Notes: generated by a model not told the origin, from the sequence alone. 64,000 bases of DNA from Lysobacterales bacterium (GCA_002632325.1 NSJK01000002.1:217576-281575), one strand, 5' to 3'; shown: positions 48,855-58,643, counted from the first letter of the stretch. Numbers and translations: made by a program.

Positions 48855-49555
48855 CAGACAGCCTCCTCTGGTTGAAAACGCAAACGCGACGACGCGCCGA
48901 CCATGACGCGCCGCCGCGTTGCGCGACGAGTGACACAAGTTTTGCGATATGGCTCGGAACGAGCCGGCGTGGTCGATGAGGGCGGAACGACCGCACACGA
49001 GAGCGAAGGCTTCGCGATCGATGCCACTGCCAGGAAACACCGCACCACGCGCCCCGCTGGTCGTGGGGCTGAGGGAACACAATCCTCGGTCGCGGTCGTT
49101 GCACTCATGGGCCAGGCTTTTTTGCCCAAGTGGGTGCCGGAAATCCGGTGCACTTGGGAGATAGACGCTACTCCCTTGGCATGGGGATGACAAGGCGTTG
49201 CGAGCCTGTGCGAGCATGTTGTTCGCACCGCATCACGGAAGTTATTCATATGTCGAATCAACAACTTGCAGAATTTCCACAAGGCGCGCGCGTTGTTGCG
49301 CCGAGGCAACATCCAGCCGCCCGGTAAGGTCGCGAGCCTGCTGCCATGCGGCCTGCGCGGACGCGCCGGCGTTGCCGCGACGCGGCATGCGCGCGGAGGT
49401 GGACGCAGATGATTTCGTCCTGTCGCATCGGCCGAACTCGGATCAGCGAACCGTCGCCCCGTCAGGCTCCGGAACCACCCGATGCTCTGGAGGCGGCTGC
49501 AACCGCGCCCCCAACGCGCCCCCAACGCGACGCACTGCGACCGTGCAAGGCCGTG
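48855..49555. other. 701-bp non-coding stretch upstream of the DUF465 gene
   Basis: No gene with convincing codon use or conserved motifs is seen. It holds a hairpin with arms CCCAAGTG (49125-49132) and CACTTGGG (49150-49157) around an inner CCGGA-AA-TCCGG stem, and an ATG frame of 25 codons (49250-49327, beginning MSNQQLAEF) preceded by GGAAG, for which evidence is too weak to call a gene. The part around 49230-49290 is more AT-rich than its surroundings. The repeat array starts at 49556. Confidence 0.5.
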
Positions 49556-51266
49556 GTCGGGCCTGCCGGCCCTCCTACAGGAGCACACGAATGCTCGATC
49601 CCGATCGGTCGGGCCTGCCGGCCCTCCTACGCAAGCCATCGTGTCGCTGCCGCGCATCGTGATGGTGTAGGAGCGGCGGGAGCCGCGACAAGGCGCCACG
49701 CACGATCGTGCGCACCGCGAACCTGCGGCGCAACAGTCGGGCCGGCCGGCCCTCCTACAGGAGCACACGAATGCTCGATCCCGATCGGTCGGGCCTGCCG
49801 GCCCTCCTGCGCAGCCCATCGTATCGTTGCCGCGCATCGTGATGGTGTAGGAGCGGCGGAAGCCGCGACAAGGCGCCACGCACGATCGTGCGCAGCGCGA
49901 ACCTGCGGCGCAACAGTCGGGCCTGCCGGCCCTCCTACGAGAGCACACGATTGCTCGATACCGATCAATCGGGCCTGCCGGCCCCTCCTACGCAAGCCAT
50001 CGTGTCGTTGCCGCGCATCGTGATGGTGTAGGAGCGGCGGAAGCCGCGACAAGGCGCCACCCACGATCGTGCGCAGCGCGAACCTGCGGCGCAACAGTCG
50101 GGCCTGCCGGCCCTCCTACGCAAGCCTTCGTGTCGTTGCCGCGCATCGTGATGGTGTAGGAGCGGCGGAAGCCGCGACAAGGCGCCACCCACGATCGTGC
50201 GCAGCGCGAACCTGCGGCGCAACAGTCGGGCCTGCCGGCCCTCCTACGCAAGCCTTCGTGTCGTTGCCGCGCATCGTGATGGTGTAGGAGCGGCGGAAGC
50301 CGCGACAAGGCGCCACGCACGATCGTGCGCAGCGCGAACCTGCGGCGCAACAGTCGGGCCTGCCGGCCCTCCTACCGAAGCCATCGTGTCGTTGCCGCGC
50401 ATCGTGATGGTGTAGGAGCGGCGGAAGCCGCGACAAGGCGCCACCCACGATCGTGCGCAGCGCGAACCTGCGGCGCAACAGTCGGGCCTGCCGGCCCCTC
50501 CTACGCAAGCCATCGTGTCGTTGCCGCGCATCGTGATGGTGTAGGAGCGGCGGAAGCCGCGACAAGATGTCACGCACGATCGTGCGCAGCGCGAACCTGC
50601 GGCGCAACAGTCGGGCCTGCCGGCCCTCCTACGGAAGCCTTCGTGTCGTTGCCGCGCATCGTGATGGTGCAGGAGCGGCGGAAGCCGCGACAAGATGTCA
50701 CGCACGATCGTGCGCACCGCGAACCTGCGGCGCAACAGTCGGGCCTGCCGGCCCTCCTACGCAAGCCATCGTGTCGCTGCCGTGCAGCGCGATGGTGTAG
50801 GAGCGGCGGAAGCCGCGACAAGGCGTCACGCACGATCGCGCGCACTGCGAACCTGTGGCGCCGCGGTCGGGCCTGCCGGCCCTCCTACGCAAGCCATCGT
50901 GTCGTTGCCGCGCATCGTGATGGTGTAGGAGCGGCGGAAGCCGCGACAAGGCGCCACGCACGATCGTGCGCACCGCGAACCTGCGGCGCAACAGTCGGGC
51001 CTTCCGGCCCTCCTACAGGAGCACACGAATGCTCGATCCCGATCGGTCGAGCCTGCCGGCCCCTCCTACGCAAGCCATCGTGTCGTTGCCGCGCATCGTG
51101 ATGGTGTAGGAGCGGCGGAAGCCGCGACAAGGCGTCACGCACGATCGTGCGCACCGCGAACCTGCGGCGCAACAGTCGGGTTTGCCGGCCCTCCTACGAA
51201 AGCACACGATTGCTCGATGCCGATCAATCGGGCCTGCCGGCCCTCCTGCGCAGCCCATCGTATCGG
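49556..51266. repeat. Repeat array A: GTAG-headed REP-like palindromes, 11 copies of the main unit
   Basis: Three modules alternate. X (plus strand) is GTAGGAG, stem CGGC-GGAA-GCCG, then CGAC. Y is a related element on the minus strand: GTAGGAG, stem GGCC-GGCA-GGCC, then CGAC. Z is a 52-53 bp segment containing GCACACGA and TGCTCGAT that duplicates Y. X starts at 49667, 49847, 50028, 50156, 50284, 50412, 50541, 50669, 50797, 50925 and 51106. The spacing is 128-129 bp, or 180-181 bp where a Z is inserted. X and Y face each other like paired REP elements. A GCACGATCGTGC palindrome sits between them. Long frames inside the array are by-products of the repeat. Confidence 0.93.
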
Positions 51267-51297
51267 TATGGAACGGTGATTGCGCCGCCCGGCACGC

Positions 51298-51984
51298 TCA
51301 AGGTTTGGCCGGGGTTTTCTTCGGCTTGGCCGCAGCCTTCGTGGCGGCGGCAGGTTTGGCGCTGGCCGGTTTGGCCGCTGTTGCCGCTGCAGGCTTGCCG
51401 CTCAGCGCGGCCTCTAGTTCGGCTTCCTTCTTGGCCAGCGCTGCCGCCTTGGCCTGTGCCGCAGCCATTTTCTTGGCTTGGCTTGCCTCGGCCTGCGCAG
51501 CCTTGGCCGCTTCCTGCGCCTGCTCGCCCTCGACGCGTGCCGCCTCAGCCTCACGGCGTGCGGTTTCGGCTTCTTCGGCACGGATCTGCGCCTGCAACCG
51601 CGCACGTTCGAGATCGGCGCGCGCAAGCTCGGCATCACGACGCGCGATCGCCACCTGCAGGCGGTCATTCTCGCGCTGCAACTGGCTGCGTTGATCTTCG
51701 AGCAGTTCAGCCTCGGCGGCAGCCTGCGCCGCATCGATGCGACGCTCGACGACGTAAATCCAGGTGTCTCGCTGCTTGCGTTTGGCTTCCTTGAGATCGG
51801 CCAGCGCCTGGCGCGCGCGATCCATCGCGATCGGTGCGTGATTGGCCAGTTGAGGATCAGTCGCCAAGCTGTTGAAGCGATCGAGCAGGCGCTGATAGTC
51901 GTCGTCACGCGCCTGCGCCACGCTCGCAAGGCCCGCGCTCAAGGCAAGCGCGATCACGAGACACTTGTTCACTGGCCGGCTCAT
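51298..51984 (-). CDS. Periplasmic coiled-coil protein with Ala/Lys/Pro tail
   Basis: A 228-residue protein with a signal peptide (CLVIALALSAGLASVAQA) and a long uninterrupted coiled coil (about 60-180, rich in AEA, RRE and QAQ heptads). The tail is Ala/Lys/Pro-rich (KPAAATKAAAKPKK), able to bind DNA, RNA or membrane nonspecifically. Relatives paired with DUF4398 lipoproteins often end in an OmpA peptidoglycan-binding domain; none is visible here. It overlaps the preceding gene by 4 bp. The 3' end lies 32 bp from repeat array A. Confidence 0.78.
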   Translation of the reverse strand: MSRPVNKCLVIALALSAGLASVAQARDDDYQRLLDRFNSLATDPQLANHAPIAMDRARQALADLKEAKRKQRDTWIYVVERRIDAAQAAAEAELLEDQRSQLQRENDRLQVAIARRDAELARADLERARLQAQIRAEEAETARREAEAARVEGEQAQEAAKAAQAEASQAKKMAAAQAKAAALAKKEAELEAALSGKPAAATAAKPASAKPAAATKAAAKPKKTPAKP

Positions 51985-52376
51985 GGCTGTTCCTCCACAC
52001 TGGCTGCCGGGCTGCGCGACAGATCCTCCCGCAGCGCAGCATTGCCCCGAGTGAGCTTTTCGACCGCGATCCTGGCTTGCTCGCGACGGGCGCGCACGGC
52101 AGCCAACTCGCTGTCGGCCTGTGATTGCAGCGCCAATTGCGCGGCCATTTCGTAGTCACCGTCGCCCTCGGCAGACTGGGCGCCGGCGTAATGGTCGGCT
52201 GCGGCACGCAGATCGGCGGCAGCGAACTCGGCAGCGCCTACCGAGCGGGCGGTTTCCAGTCCGCGGGCTGCGGCATTGAGCTGATCGACCGGGGGCTTGG
52301 TCGGTCCGCACGCGGCGAGTGCCAAAAGCGCCAGAACGACGAATGGCGCATGGATTTTTCCGCAAGGTAGTGTCAT
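51981..52376 (-). CDS. DUF4398-domain lipoprotein
   Basis: A 131-residue lipoprotein: signal KIHAPFVVLALLA, lipobox LAAC, then a DUF4398 domain with LETARSVGAAEFAAADLRAA, AQSAEGDGDYEMAAQLALQS and a helical end. DUF4398 proteins sit in the envelope of proteobacteria next to coiled-coil or OmpA proteins; function unknown. The ATG at 52376 is chosen because the signal begins there. It is divergent from the PilU-like ATPase with 119 bp between. Confidence 0.85.
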   Translation of the reverse strand: MTLPCGKIHAPFVVLALLALAACGPTKPPVDQLNAAARGLETARSVGAAEFAAADLRAAADHYAGAQSAEGDGDYEMAAQLALQSQADSELAAVRARREQARIAVEKLTRGNAALREDLSRSPAASVEEQP

Positions 52377-52495
52377 AACATCAACCGCTCGCTCGTTGCA
52401 CGAATGGCTATTGTGGGAAGGCCTGCTGCAGTTTGGCAACGCCATCCCTGTTCCCGCGATCCATTCTCCCCGATCCGAACACTGCGAGAACCGCT

Positions 52496-53599
52496 ATGGA
52501 TATTGGCTACTTCCTGAAATTGATGTCCGAGAAAGGCGCTTCGGACATGTTCCTGACCACGGGCGCACCGGTCAACATCAAGGTCGAAGGCAAGCTCTAC
52601 CCGCTGGGCAACGCCGGCCTGCCCAACGGCATGGTCAAGAAGATCGCCTATTCGCTGATGGACGAAGGCCAGGTCCCGCATTTCGAGAAGAACCTCGAAC
52701 TGAACATGGCCATCGCGGTCAAGGACGCCGGCCGCTTCCGCGTCAACGTGTTCAAGCAGCGCGGCGAAGTCGGCATGGTGATCCGCGCGATCAAGAGCGA
52801 GATTCCGAGCATCGAGCAACTGCGCCTGCCGCAACTGTTCAAGAACATCATCATGGAACCACGCGGCCTCGTGCTGCTGGTCGGCGCCACGGGATCGGGC
52901 AAGTCGACCACGCTGGCTTCTATGATCGATCACCGCAATTCCAACACCTCGGGCCACATCCTCACCATCGAGGACCCGATCGAATACCTGTATCGGCACA
53001 AGAAATCAGTCGTCAACCAGCGCGAAGTGGGACTGGATACGCACAGCTTCCACGAAGCGCTCAAGAACGCGATGCGCGAAGCGCCCGACGTGATCCTGAT
53101 CGGCGAAATCCGCGACGCGGCCACGATGGAAGCCGCGATCACCTTCTCCGAGACCGGCCATCTGTGTCTGGCGACGCTGCACTCGAACAATGCCGACCAG
53201 ACCATCGAGCGCATCCTCAACTTCTTCCCCGAGTCGGCGCACAAGAACATCCTCATGAACGTCGCGCTCAATCTGCGCGCGGTGATCAGCCAGCGTCTGG
53301 TGATGGGCAAGGACGGCCACCGCCTGCCGGCGGTCGAGGTGCTCATCAACACGCCGCACATCCGCGATCTGCTGCGCCGCGGTCAGGTGCACGAGGTCAA
53401 GGAGGCGATGGATCGCAGTCTGCAGGAGGGCATGCAGACCTTCGATCAGTCGTTGTACGGGCTGTACAAGGAAGGCAAGATCGAGCTCGAAGAGGCGCTC
53501 AATCACGCCGACTCGCGCGATGGCCTTGCGCTCAAGGTGCGACTCGCCGAAGGCGGCGAGGCACCGATGGCCGATACTTTCGACGTCAGCAACTTCTGA
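52496..53599 (+). CDS. PilT/PilU-family ATPase, orphan PilU-like paralogue
   Basis: Secretion-type hexameric ATPase of 367 residues. Walker A is GATGSGKST (130-138), then HILTIEDPIEYLY, Walker B region APDVILIGEIR and HLCLATLHSNNADQ. The C-terminus (ALNHADSRDGLALKVRL) resembles PilU, and the PilT motif AIRNLIRE is absent, so it is PilU-like rather than PilT. It differs from the PilU at 18977 in many positions (for example MDIGYFLKLMSEKGASDMFL). No pilus gene is adjacent. Repeat array B begins immediately after its stop codon. Confidence 0.9.
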   Translation: MDIGYFLKLMSEKGASDMFLTTGAPVNIKVEGKLYPLGNAGLPNGMVKKIAYSLMDEGQVPHFEKNLELNMAIAVKDAGRFRVNVFKQRGEVGMVIRAIKSEIPSIEQLRLPQLFKNIIMEPRGLVLLVGATGSGKSTTLASMIDHRNSNTSGHILTIEDPIEYLYRHKKSVVNQREVGLDTHSFHEALKNAMREAPDVILIGEIRDAATMEAAITFSETGHLCLATLHSNNADQTIERILNFFPESAHKNILMNVALNLRAVISQRLVMGKDGHRLPAVEVLINTPHIRDLLRRGQVHEVKEAMDRSLQEGMQTFDQSLYGLYKEGKIELEEALNHADSRDGLALKVRLAEGGEAPMADTFDVSNF

Positions 53600-55005
53600 G
53601 CAGAAGCGGCGGAAGCGCGCGACAAGGCGTCACGCACGATCGCGCGCACTGCGAACCTGTGGCGCGTCGGTCGAGCCTGCCGGCCCTCCTACGCAAGCCA
53701 TCGTGTCGCTGCCGTGCAGCGCGATGGTGTAGGAGCGGCGGCAGCCGCGACAAGGCGCCACGCACGATCGCGCGCACTGCGAACCTGTGGCGCTCCGGTC
53801 GGGCCTGCCGGCCCTCCTACGCAAGCCATCGTGTCGCTGCCGTGCAGCGCGATGGTGTAGGAGCGGCGGAAGCGCACGACAAGGCGTCACGCACGATCGC
53901 GCTCACCGCGAACCCGCGGTGCCGCGGTCGGGCCTGCCGGCCCTCCTACGAAAGCACACGATTGCTCGATGCCGATCGGTCGGGCCTGCCGGCCCTCCTA
54001 CGCAAGCCATCGTGTCGCTGCCGTGCCGCGCGATGGTGTAGGAGCGGCGGCAGCCGAGACAAGGCGTCACGCACGATCGCGCTCACCGCGAACCTGTGGC
54101 GCTCCGGTCGGGCCTGCCGGCCCTCCTACGAAAGCACACGATTGCTCGATGCCGATCGGTCGGGCCTGCCGGCCCTCCTACGCAAGCCATCGTGTCGCTG
54201 CCGTGCAGCACGATGGTGTAGGAGCGGCGGCAGCCGCGACAAGGCGTCACGCACGATCGCGCGCACTGCGAACCTGTGGCGCTCCGGTCGGGCCTGCCGG
54301 CCCTCCTACGAAAGCACACGATTGCTCGATGCCGATCGGTCGGGCCTGCCGGCCCTCCTACGCAAGCCATCGTGTCGCTGCCGTGCAGCGCGATGGTGTA
54401 GGAGCGGCGGCAGCCGCGACAAGGCGTCACGCACGATCGCGCGCACTGCGAACCTGTGGATCTCCGGTCGGGCCTGCCGGCCCTCCTACGAAAGCACACG
54501 ATTGCTCGATGCCGATCGGTCGAGCCTGCCGGCCCTCCTACGCAAGCCATCGTGTCGCTGCCGCGCATCGTGATGGTGTAGGAGCGGCGGCAGCCGCGAC
54601 AAGGCGTCACGCACGATCACGCGCACTGCGAACCTGTGGCGCTCCGGTCGGGCCTGCCGGCCCTCCTACGAAAGCACACGATTGCTCGATGCCGATCGGT
54701 CGGGCCTGCCGGCCCTCCTACGAAAGCACACGATTGCTCGATGCCGATCGGTCGGGCCTGCCGGCCCTCCTACGAAAGCACACGATTGCTCGATGCCGAT
54801 CGGTCGAGCCTGCCGGCCCTCCTACGCAAGCCATCGTGTCGCTGCCGTGCAGCGCGATGGTGCAGGAGCGGCGGCAGCCGCGACAAGGCGCCGCGCACGA
54901 TCGTGCGCACCGCGAACCTGCGGCGCTCCGGTCGGGCCTGCCGGCCCTCCTACGAAAGCACACGATTGCTCGATGCCGATCGGTCGAGCCTGCCGGCCCT
55001 CCTAC
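53600..55005. repeat. Repeat array B: same REP-like modules, filling the gap between convergent genes
   Basis: X modules start at about 53601 (degenerate, GCAG head), 53729, 53857, 54038, 54218, 54398, 54578 and 54862. Spacings are 128, 128, 181, 180, 180, 180 and 284 bp; 284 is 128 plus three 52-bp Z copies. Y and Z are as in array A but with variant bases (GCAGCGCGATGG where A has GCATCGTGATGG). The array starts one base after the stop of the PilU-like gene and its last Y ends at 55005, containing the stop codon of the opposing oxygenase gene. It is therefore the entire intergenic region. Confidence 0.93.
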
Positions 55006-55727
55006 GATTTCCTGGGCGGTGCGGCGTAGAGTTTCTCGGCCGGCTGGAACAGGATCCACGAGGTCGCGATGTACTTGTCGCCGCCCTTGGGCCGGTTGCC
55101 GCGATGGGTGTGGGTGAATCCCGCCGGCGCAATCGCCATCAGGCCGGTCTTCGGCTTGACCAGCTTGTGCTGGAAGTAGAACTCGGTTTCGCCCTCGTCG
55201 AAACCCTCGTTGAGATACAGCGTCCACAGCAGCACGCGATGCAGACGGTCGTTGTCGCCTGCGCGCGGCGAAGTCTCGCTGTGCCAGTAGGGATAACCGC
55301 CGACGTCACCGAGATAGCGCTGGATGTTGATTTCGCCGGGGCGGAACAATTGCGCGATCAGCCCCTGCAACTGCGCGTCGCCCATCGCACGAATGTGCTC
55401 GCCATCGAGCATGCTTTGCTCGCCGGTCTTGGGATCGACTTTCGACAACATCAGCGGCGCCAGCGCGAGGAAAGGATACTTGCGCACGTAGGCGAGCATG
55501 TTGCGCATCACCGCGGTGTTGAGCGCGTTCTCCACATTCTTCCACTCGGGATGGCGCGAGATGGTGATGTCCCAACTGTCCTTGAGCGTGGTGTTGACGC
55601 CGCCGCCGGTGGCGCCACGCACGATCTTGTCGCTGGCCGCATAGGCGGCAAGGATCTCGGCGCAGGCCTGCGCGGGCAGCGCGTCGGCGTAGGTTTCGAT
55701 GAAATCGGGAGCTGCTTCGATGCTCAT
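55002..55727 (-). CDS. 2OG-Fe(II) oxygenase
   Basis: A 241-residue non-haem iron dioxygenase. The iron triad is suggested by HSE in [10 protein letters not shown] and a distal His in [10 protein letters not shown], with the 2-oxoglutarate-binding basic residue after it ([11 protein letters not shown]). The jellyroll core runs about 120-235; the substrate could be a protein or a small molecule. The start ATG overlaps the fbp stop by 4 bp. Its stop codon TAG is formed by the GTAG head of the last element of repeat array B. Confidence 0.82.
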   Translation of the reverse strand: MSIEAAPDFIETYADALPAQACAEILAAYAASDKIVRGATGGGVNTTLKDSWDITISRHPEWKNVENALNTAVMRNMLAYVRKYPFLALAPLMLSKVDPKTGEQSMLDGEHIRAMGDAQLQGLIAQLFRPGEINIQRYLGDVGGYPYWHSETSPRAGDNDRLHRVLLWTLYLNEGFDEGETEFYFQHKLVKPKTGLMAIAPAGFTHTHRGNRPKGGDKYIATSWILFQPAEKLYAAPPRKS

Positions 55728-56743
55728 GCGTCGGCCTCGCGGTGATAGGCGGTGGCGCGCTCGACCTCGTTCTTCGAGCCGAGGAACACCGGTACGCGTT
55801 GGTGCAACCGAGTCGGCACGATGTCGAGGATGCGCTCGCGCCCGGTAGTCGCCGCGCCGCCGGCCTGCTCGACGATCATCGCCATCGGGTTGGCCTCGTA
55901 CATCAGACGCAGCTTGCCCGGCTTGGAGGCGTCCTTGAGATCGCGTGGATAGATGAATATGCCGCCACGGGTGAGGATGCGGTGCACGTCGGCCACCATC
56001 GAGGCGACCCAGCGCATGTTGAAATCGCGCCCGCGCGGCCCGGTCTTTCCGGCCAGCAGTTCCTCGATGTAGCGGCGCATCGGCGCTTCCCAGTGGCGCA
56101 GGTTCGACATGTTGATTGCGAACTCGCCGGTATCTTCGGGAATCTTCACGTTGGCGGCGCTGAGGATGAAGCTGCCCTGCTCGCGGTCGAGCGTGAACAC
56201 ATGCACGCCGTCACCGAACGTGAGCACCAGCACCGTGCTCGAGCCGTACACCGCATAACCCGCTGCCACCTGGCGCGAACCGGGCTGCAGGAACGCACGT
56301 TCATCCGGATCGCGCACGCCTTCGGGACAGCGCAGCACCGAAAAGATCGTGCCCACCGAGATGTTGACGTCGATGTTGGACGAGCCATCGAGCGGATCGA
56401 ACACGAGCAGGTATTCGCCCTTGGGATAGCGGTGCGGAATCGGATGCGGATCGTCCATTTCTTCCGAGGCCAGCGCCGCGAGGTGGCCACCCCATTCGTT
56501 GGCTTCGAGCAGGATCTCGTTGGACAACACGTCGAGTTTCTTCTGCGTCTCGCCCTGCACGTTTTCGGTGCCGGCGCTGCCGAGCACACCGCCGAGCGCG
56601 CCCTTGCCGACCGCAATCGAGATGCGCTTGCAGGCGCGGGCAACGACTTCGATCAGCAGGCGCAGGTCGGAATTGATGCGGCTGTGGTCCCGCTGCTGCT
56701 CGATGAGAAAGCGGGTGAGGGAAATCCGGGATGGGGTCGACAT
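55724..56743 (-). CDS. fbp: Fructose-1,6-bisphosphatase, class I
   Basis: Gluconeogenic phosphatase converting fructose 1,6-bisphosphate to fructose 6-phosphate. The 339-residue protein has SEEMDDP, the metal-binding motif [13 protein letters not shown] and [19 protein letters not shown] in pieces, as in class I enzymes. The ATG at 56743 fits the usual [11 protein letters not shown] start. It overlaps the oxygenase gene by 4 bp and is divergent from the peptidase gene. Confidence 0.95.
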   Translation of the reverse strand: MSTPSRISLTRFLIEQQRDHSRINSDLRLLIEVVARACKRISIAVGKGALGGVLGSAGTENVQGETQKKLDVLSNEILLEANEWGGHLAALASEEMDDPHPIPHRYPKGEYLLVFDPLDGSSNIDVNISVGTIFSVLRCPEGVRDPDERAFLQPGSRQVAAGYAVYGSSTVLVLTFGDGVHVFTLDREQGSFILSAANVKIPEDTGEFAINMSNLRHWEAPMRRYIEELLAGKTGPRGRDFNMRWVASMVADVHRILTRGGIFIYPRDLKDASKPGKLRLMYEANPMAMIVEQAGGAATTGRERILDIVPTRLHQRVPVFLGSKNEVERATAYHREADA

Positions 56744-56879
56744 GAACGACGATCCAAGGCAATGAAGTGCGTCCATTGTCCAAGGCCGGGGCCGATCAAG
56801 GCAACGCCGCCCATCCTTCGGCACTGTGTCCGCCGCCCACAAGTGCGATCATTGCGTTTTGCCTCGAAGGGGATTGCCC

Positions 56880-58643
56880 ATGAACCGCTGGCCCACCGCT
56901 GCGCTGCTCGCCGGCCTTGCGCTGGTCTCGATTGCCCATGCGCAGAGCGCCGACGACACGTTCAAGTCGATCTATTCGCAAGAGTGGACCTGGCGTCAGC
57001 AGCAGTTCGGCGGCTACGACAACGAGGACAGCCAGTCCAACCCGGATGCCGCACATCTGCCCGAGGTCAACGCCAAGGCGCAGGCTGCGCGGCTGGCGCA
57101 CTGGGATGGCGTGCTCAAGCAACTCGATGGGGTTGCGGTCAAGGATCTGTCCGCAGACAACCAGATCAACTACGCGGTGTATCGCCCGCAGATCGAGAAC
57201 CTCGCCGCCGCGATCCGCTTCCGCGATTACGAAATGCCGTTCAACAGCGATTCGCAGTTCTGGGCCGATCTGGGTTTCATGACGCGGCGCCCACTGCGCG
57301 ACGAACGCTCGGCACGCGCCTACATCGCCAAACTCAACGACGTGCCGCGCTACTTCGACGAGCAGACCGCCAACATGCGTGCCGGGCTCAAGCGCGGTTT
57401 CTCGGTGCCGCGCGCCGTACTCGACGGGCGCGACGTTTCGATTGCGAGCTACGCGCAGGTCAAGTCGCCCGAAGACAGCGAGTTCTACAACCCGCTCAAG
57501 GATCTGCCGGCCAGCATGCCCGCCGACACGCAGGCACGCCTGCGCGCCGATGCGCGACAGGCGATCAGCAGCAAGGTCATTCCGGCCTACGCGAAACTGC
57601 TCAAGTTCTTCCGCGACGACTACATGCCGCATGCGCGCAAGACGCTGGCGGCCGAGTCGATGCCCGACGGCAAGGCGTGGTATCGCCAGCAGATCAAGGA
57701 ATACACGACGCTGGATCTCGGCCCCGAAGCGATCCACCAGATCGGACTCAAGGAAGTCGCGCGCATCGACGCACAGATGCAGGCGACGATGAAGAAGAGC
57801 GGCTTCACCGGCGATTTTCCCGCCTTCCTCAAGTTCCTGCGCACCGATCCGCAGTTCTACGCGAAGACGCCCGAGGAACTGCTGATGCGCGCGGCGTGGA
57901 TCGCCAAGCAGGTCGACGGCAAGCTCGATCGCTTCTTCGGTTTGCTGCCCCGTGGCCGCTTCACGATCGTGCCGGTGCCCGCATCGATCGCGCCGTTCTG
58001 GACCGCAGGCCGTGGAGGTGCACACACCTATTGGGTCAACACCTACGACCTGCCCTCGCGTCCGCTCTACAACCTGCCGGCGCTGACCGTGCATGAAGCC
58101 GCGCCCGGCCATGCGCTGCAGGGTGCGCTCGCCGAGGAGCAAACCGGTTATCCGGATTTCCGCAGCAAGAACTACATCTCGGCCTATGGCGAAGGCTGGG
58201 CGCTGTACTGCGAGAAGCTCGGCGAGGAAATGGGCATCTACCACACGCCCTACGAAGAGTTCGGCCGTCAAACCTACGAGATGTGGCGCGCCGCGCGACT
58301 GGTGATCGACACGGGCATCCACCACAAGGGTTGGACGCGCGCACAGGCAATCGACTTCCTCGCTTCACATGCGGCGCTGTCGCAGCACGAAGTCGAGACC
58401 GAAGTCGATCGCTACATCTCGTGGCCGGGTCAGGCGCTCAGCTACAAGCTCGGCGAGATCAAGATCGTCGAATTGCGCGCGCGCGCGGAGAAGGAACTCG
58501 GCCCGAAGTTCGATCTGCGCGCGTTCCACGACACCATCCTCGGCCTGGGTTCGGTGCCGTTGCCCGTGCTCGAACAGCAGGTCGATGCGTGGATCGCCAA
58601 GGTCAAGACTGCGCCGGCCGGCGACAAGGCCAAGGCCGCGTAA
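56880..58643 (+). CDS. DUF885-family zinc peptidase, secreted
   Basis: A 587-residue protein with a signal peptide (MNRWPTAALLAGLALVSIAHA). The metal site VHEAAPGHALQGAL (about 404-417) has two His ligands in an HExxxxH-like arrangement, followed by the glutamate motif ISAYGEGWALYCEKLGEEMG. The fold is helical throughout. DUF885 proteins are M32-like carboxypeptidases of the periplasm or outer membrane; the substrate is unknown. AAGGGG precedes the ATG. Confidence 0.88.
   Translation: MNRWPTAALLAGLALVSIAHAQSADDTFKSIYSQEWTWRQQQFGGYDNEDSQSNPDAAHLPEVNAKAQAARLAHWDGVLKQLDGVAVKDLSADNQINYAVYRPQIENLAAAIRFRDYEMPFNSDSQFWADLGFMTRRPLRDERSARAYIAKLNDVPRYFDEQTANMRAGLKRGFSVPRAVLDGRDVSIASYAQVKSPEDSEFYNPLKDLPASMPADTQARLRADARQAISSKVIPAYAKLLKFFRDDYMPHARKTLAAESMPDGKAWYRQQIKEYTTLDLGPEAIHQIGLKEVARIDAQMQATMKKSGFTGDFPAFLKFLRTDPQFYAKTPEELLMRAAWIAKQVDGKLDRFFGLLPRGRFTIVPVPASIAPFWTAGRGGAHTYWVNTYDLPSRPLYNLPALTVHEAAPGHALQGALAEEQTGYPDFRSKNYISAYGEGWALYCEKLGEEMGIYHTPYEEFGRQTYEMWRAARLVIDTGIHHKGWTRAQAIDFLASHAALSQHEVETEVDRYISWPGQALSYKLGEIKIVELRARAEKELGPKFDLRAFHDTILGLGSVPLPVLEQQVDAWIAKVKTAPAGDKAKAA

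Noticed and set aside
49125..49157. Hairpin with a nearby T-run as an intrinsic terminator
   Set aside because: The six T residues precede the hairpin on the plus strand, so it is not in terminator order on either strand.
49346..51172. Frames of 60-260 codons in array A, for example repeated arginine-rich translations
   Set aside because: They repeat with the 128-bp unit on both strands, have no ribosome binding sites of note and no domain; they reflect the few stops in the repeat.
52496..53599. Assignment as pilT
   Set aside because: The PilT C-terminal AIRNLIRE motif is missing and the tail resembles PilU.
49556..55005. CRISPR arrays
   Set aside because: Units are 128 bp, with no short identical direct repeats separated by unique spacers, no leader and no cas genes.
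53600..55117. Long frames across array B, one of 382 codons
   Set aside because: Same reason as array A; they only translate the repeat modules.
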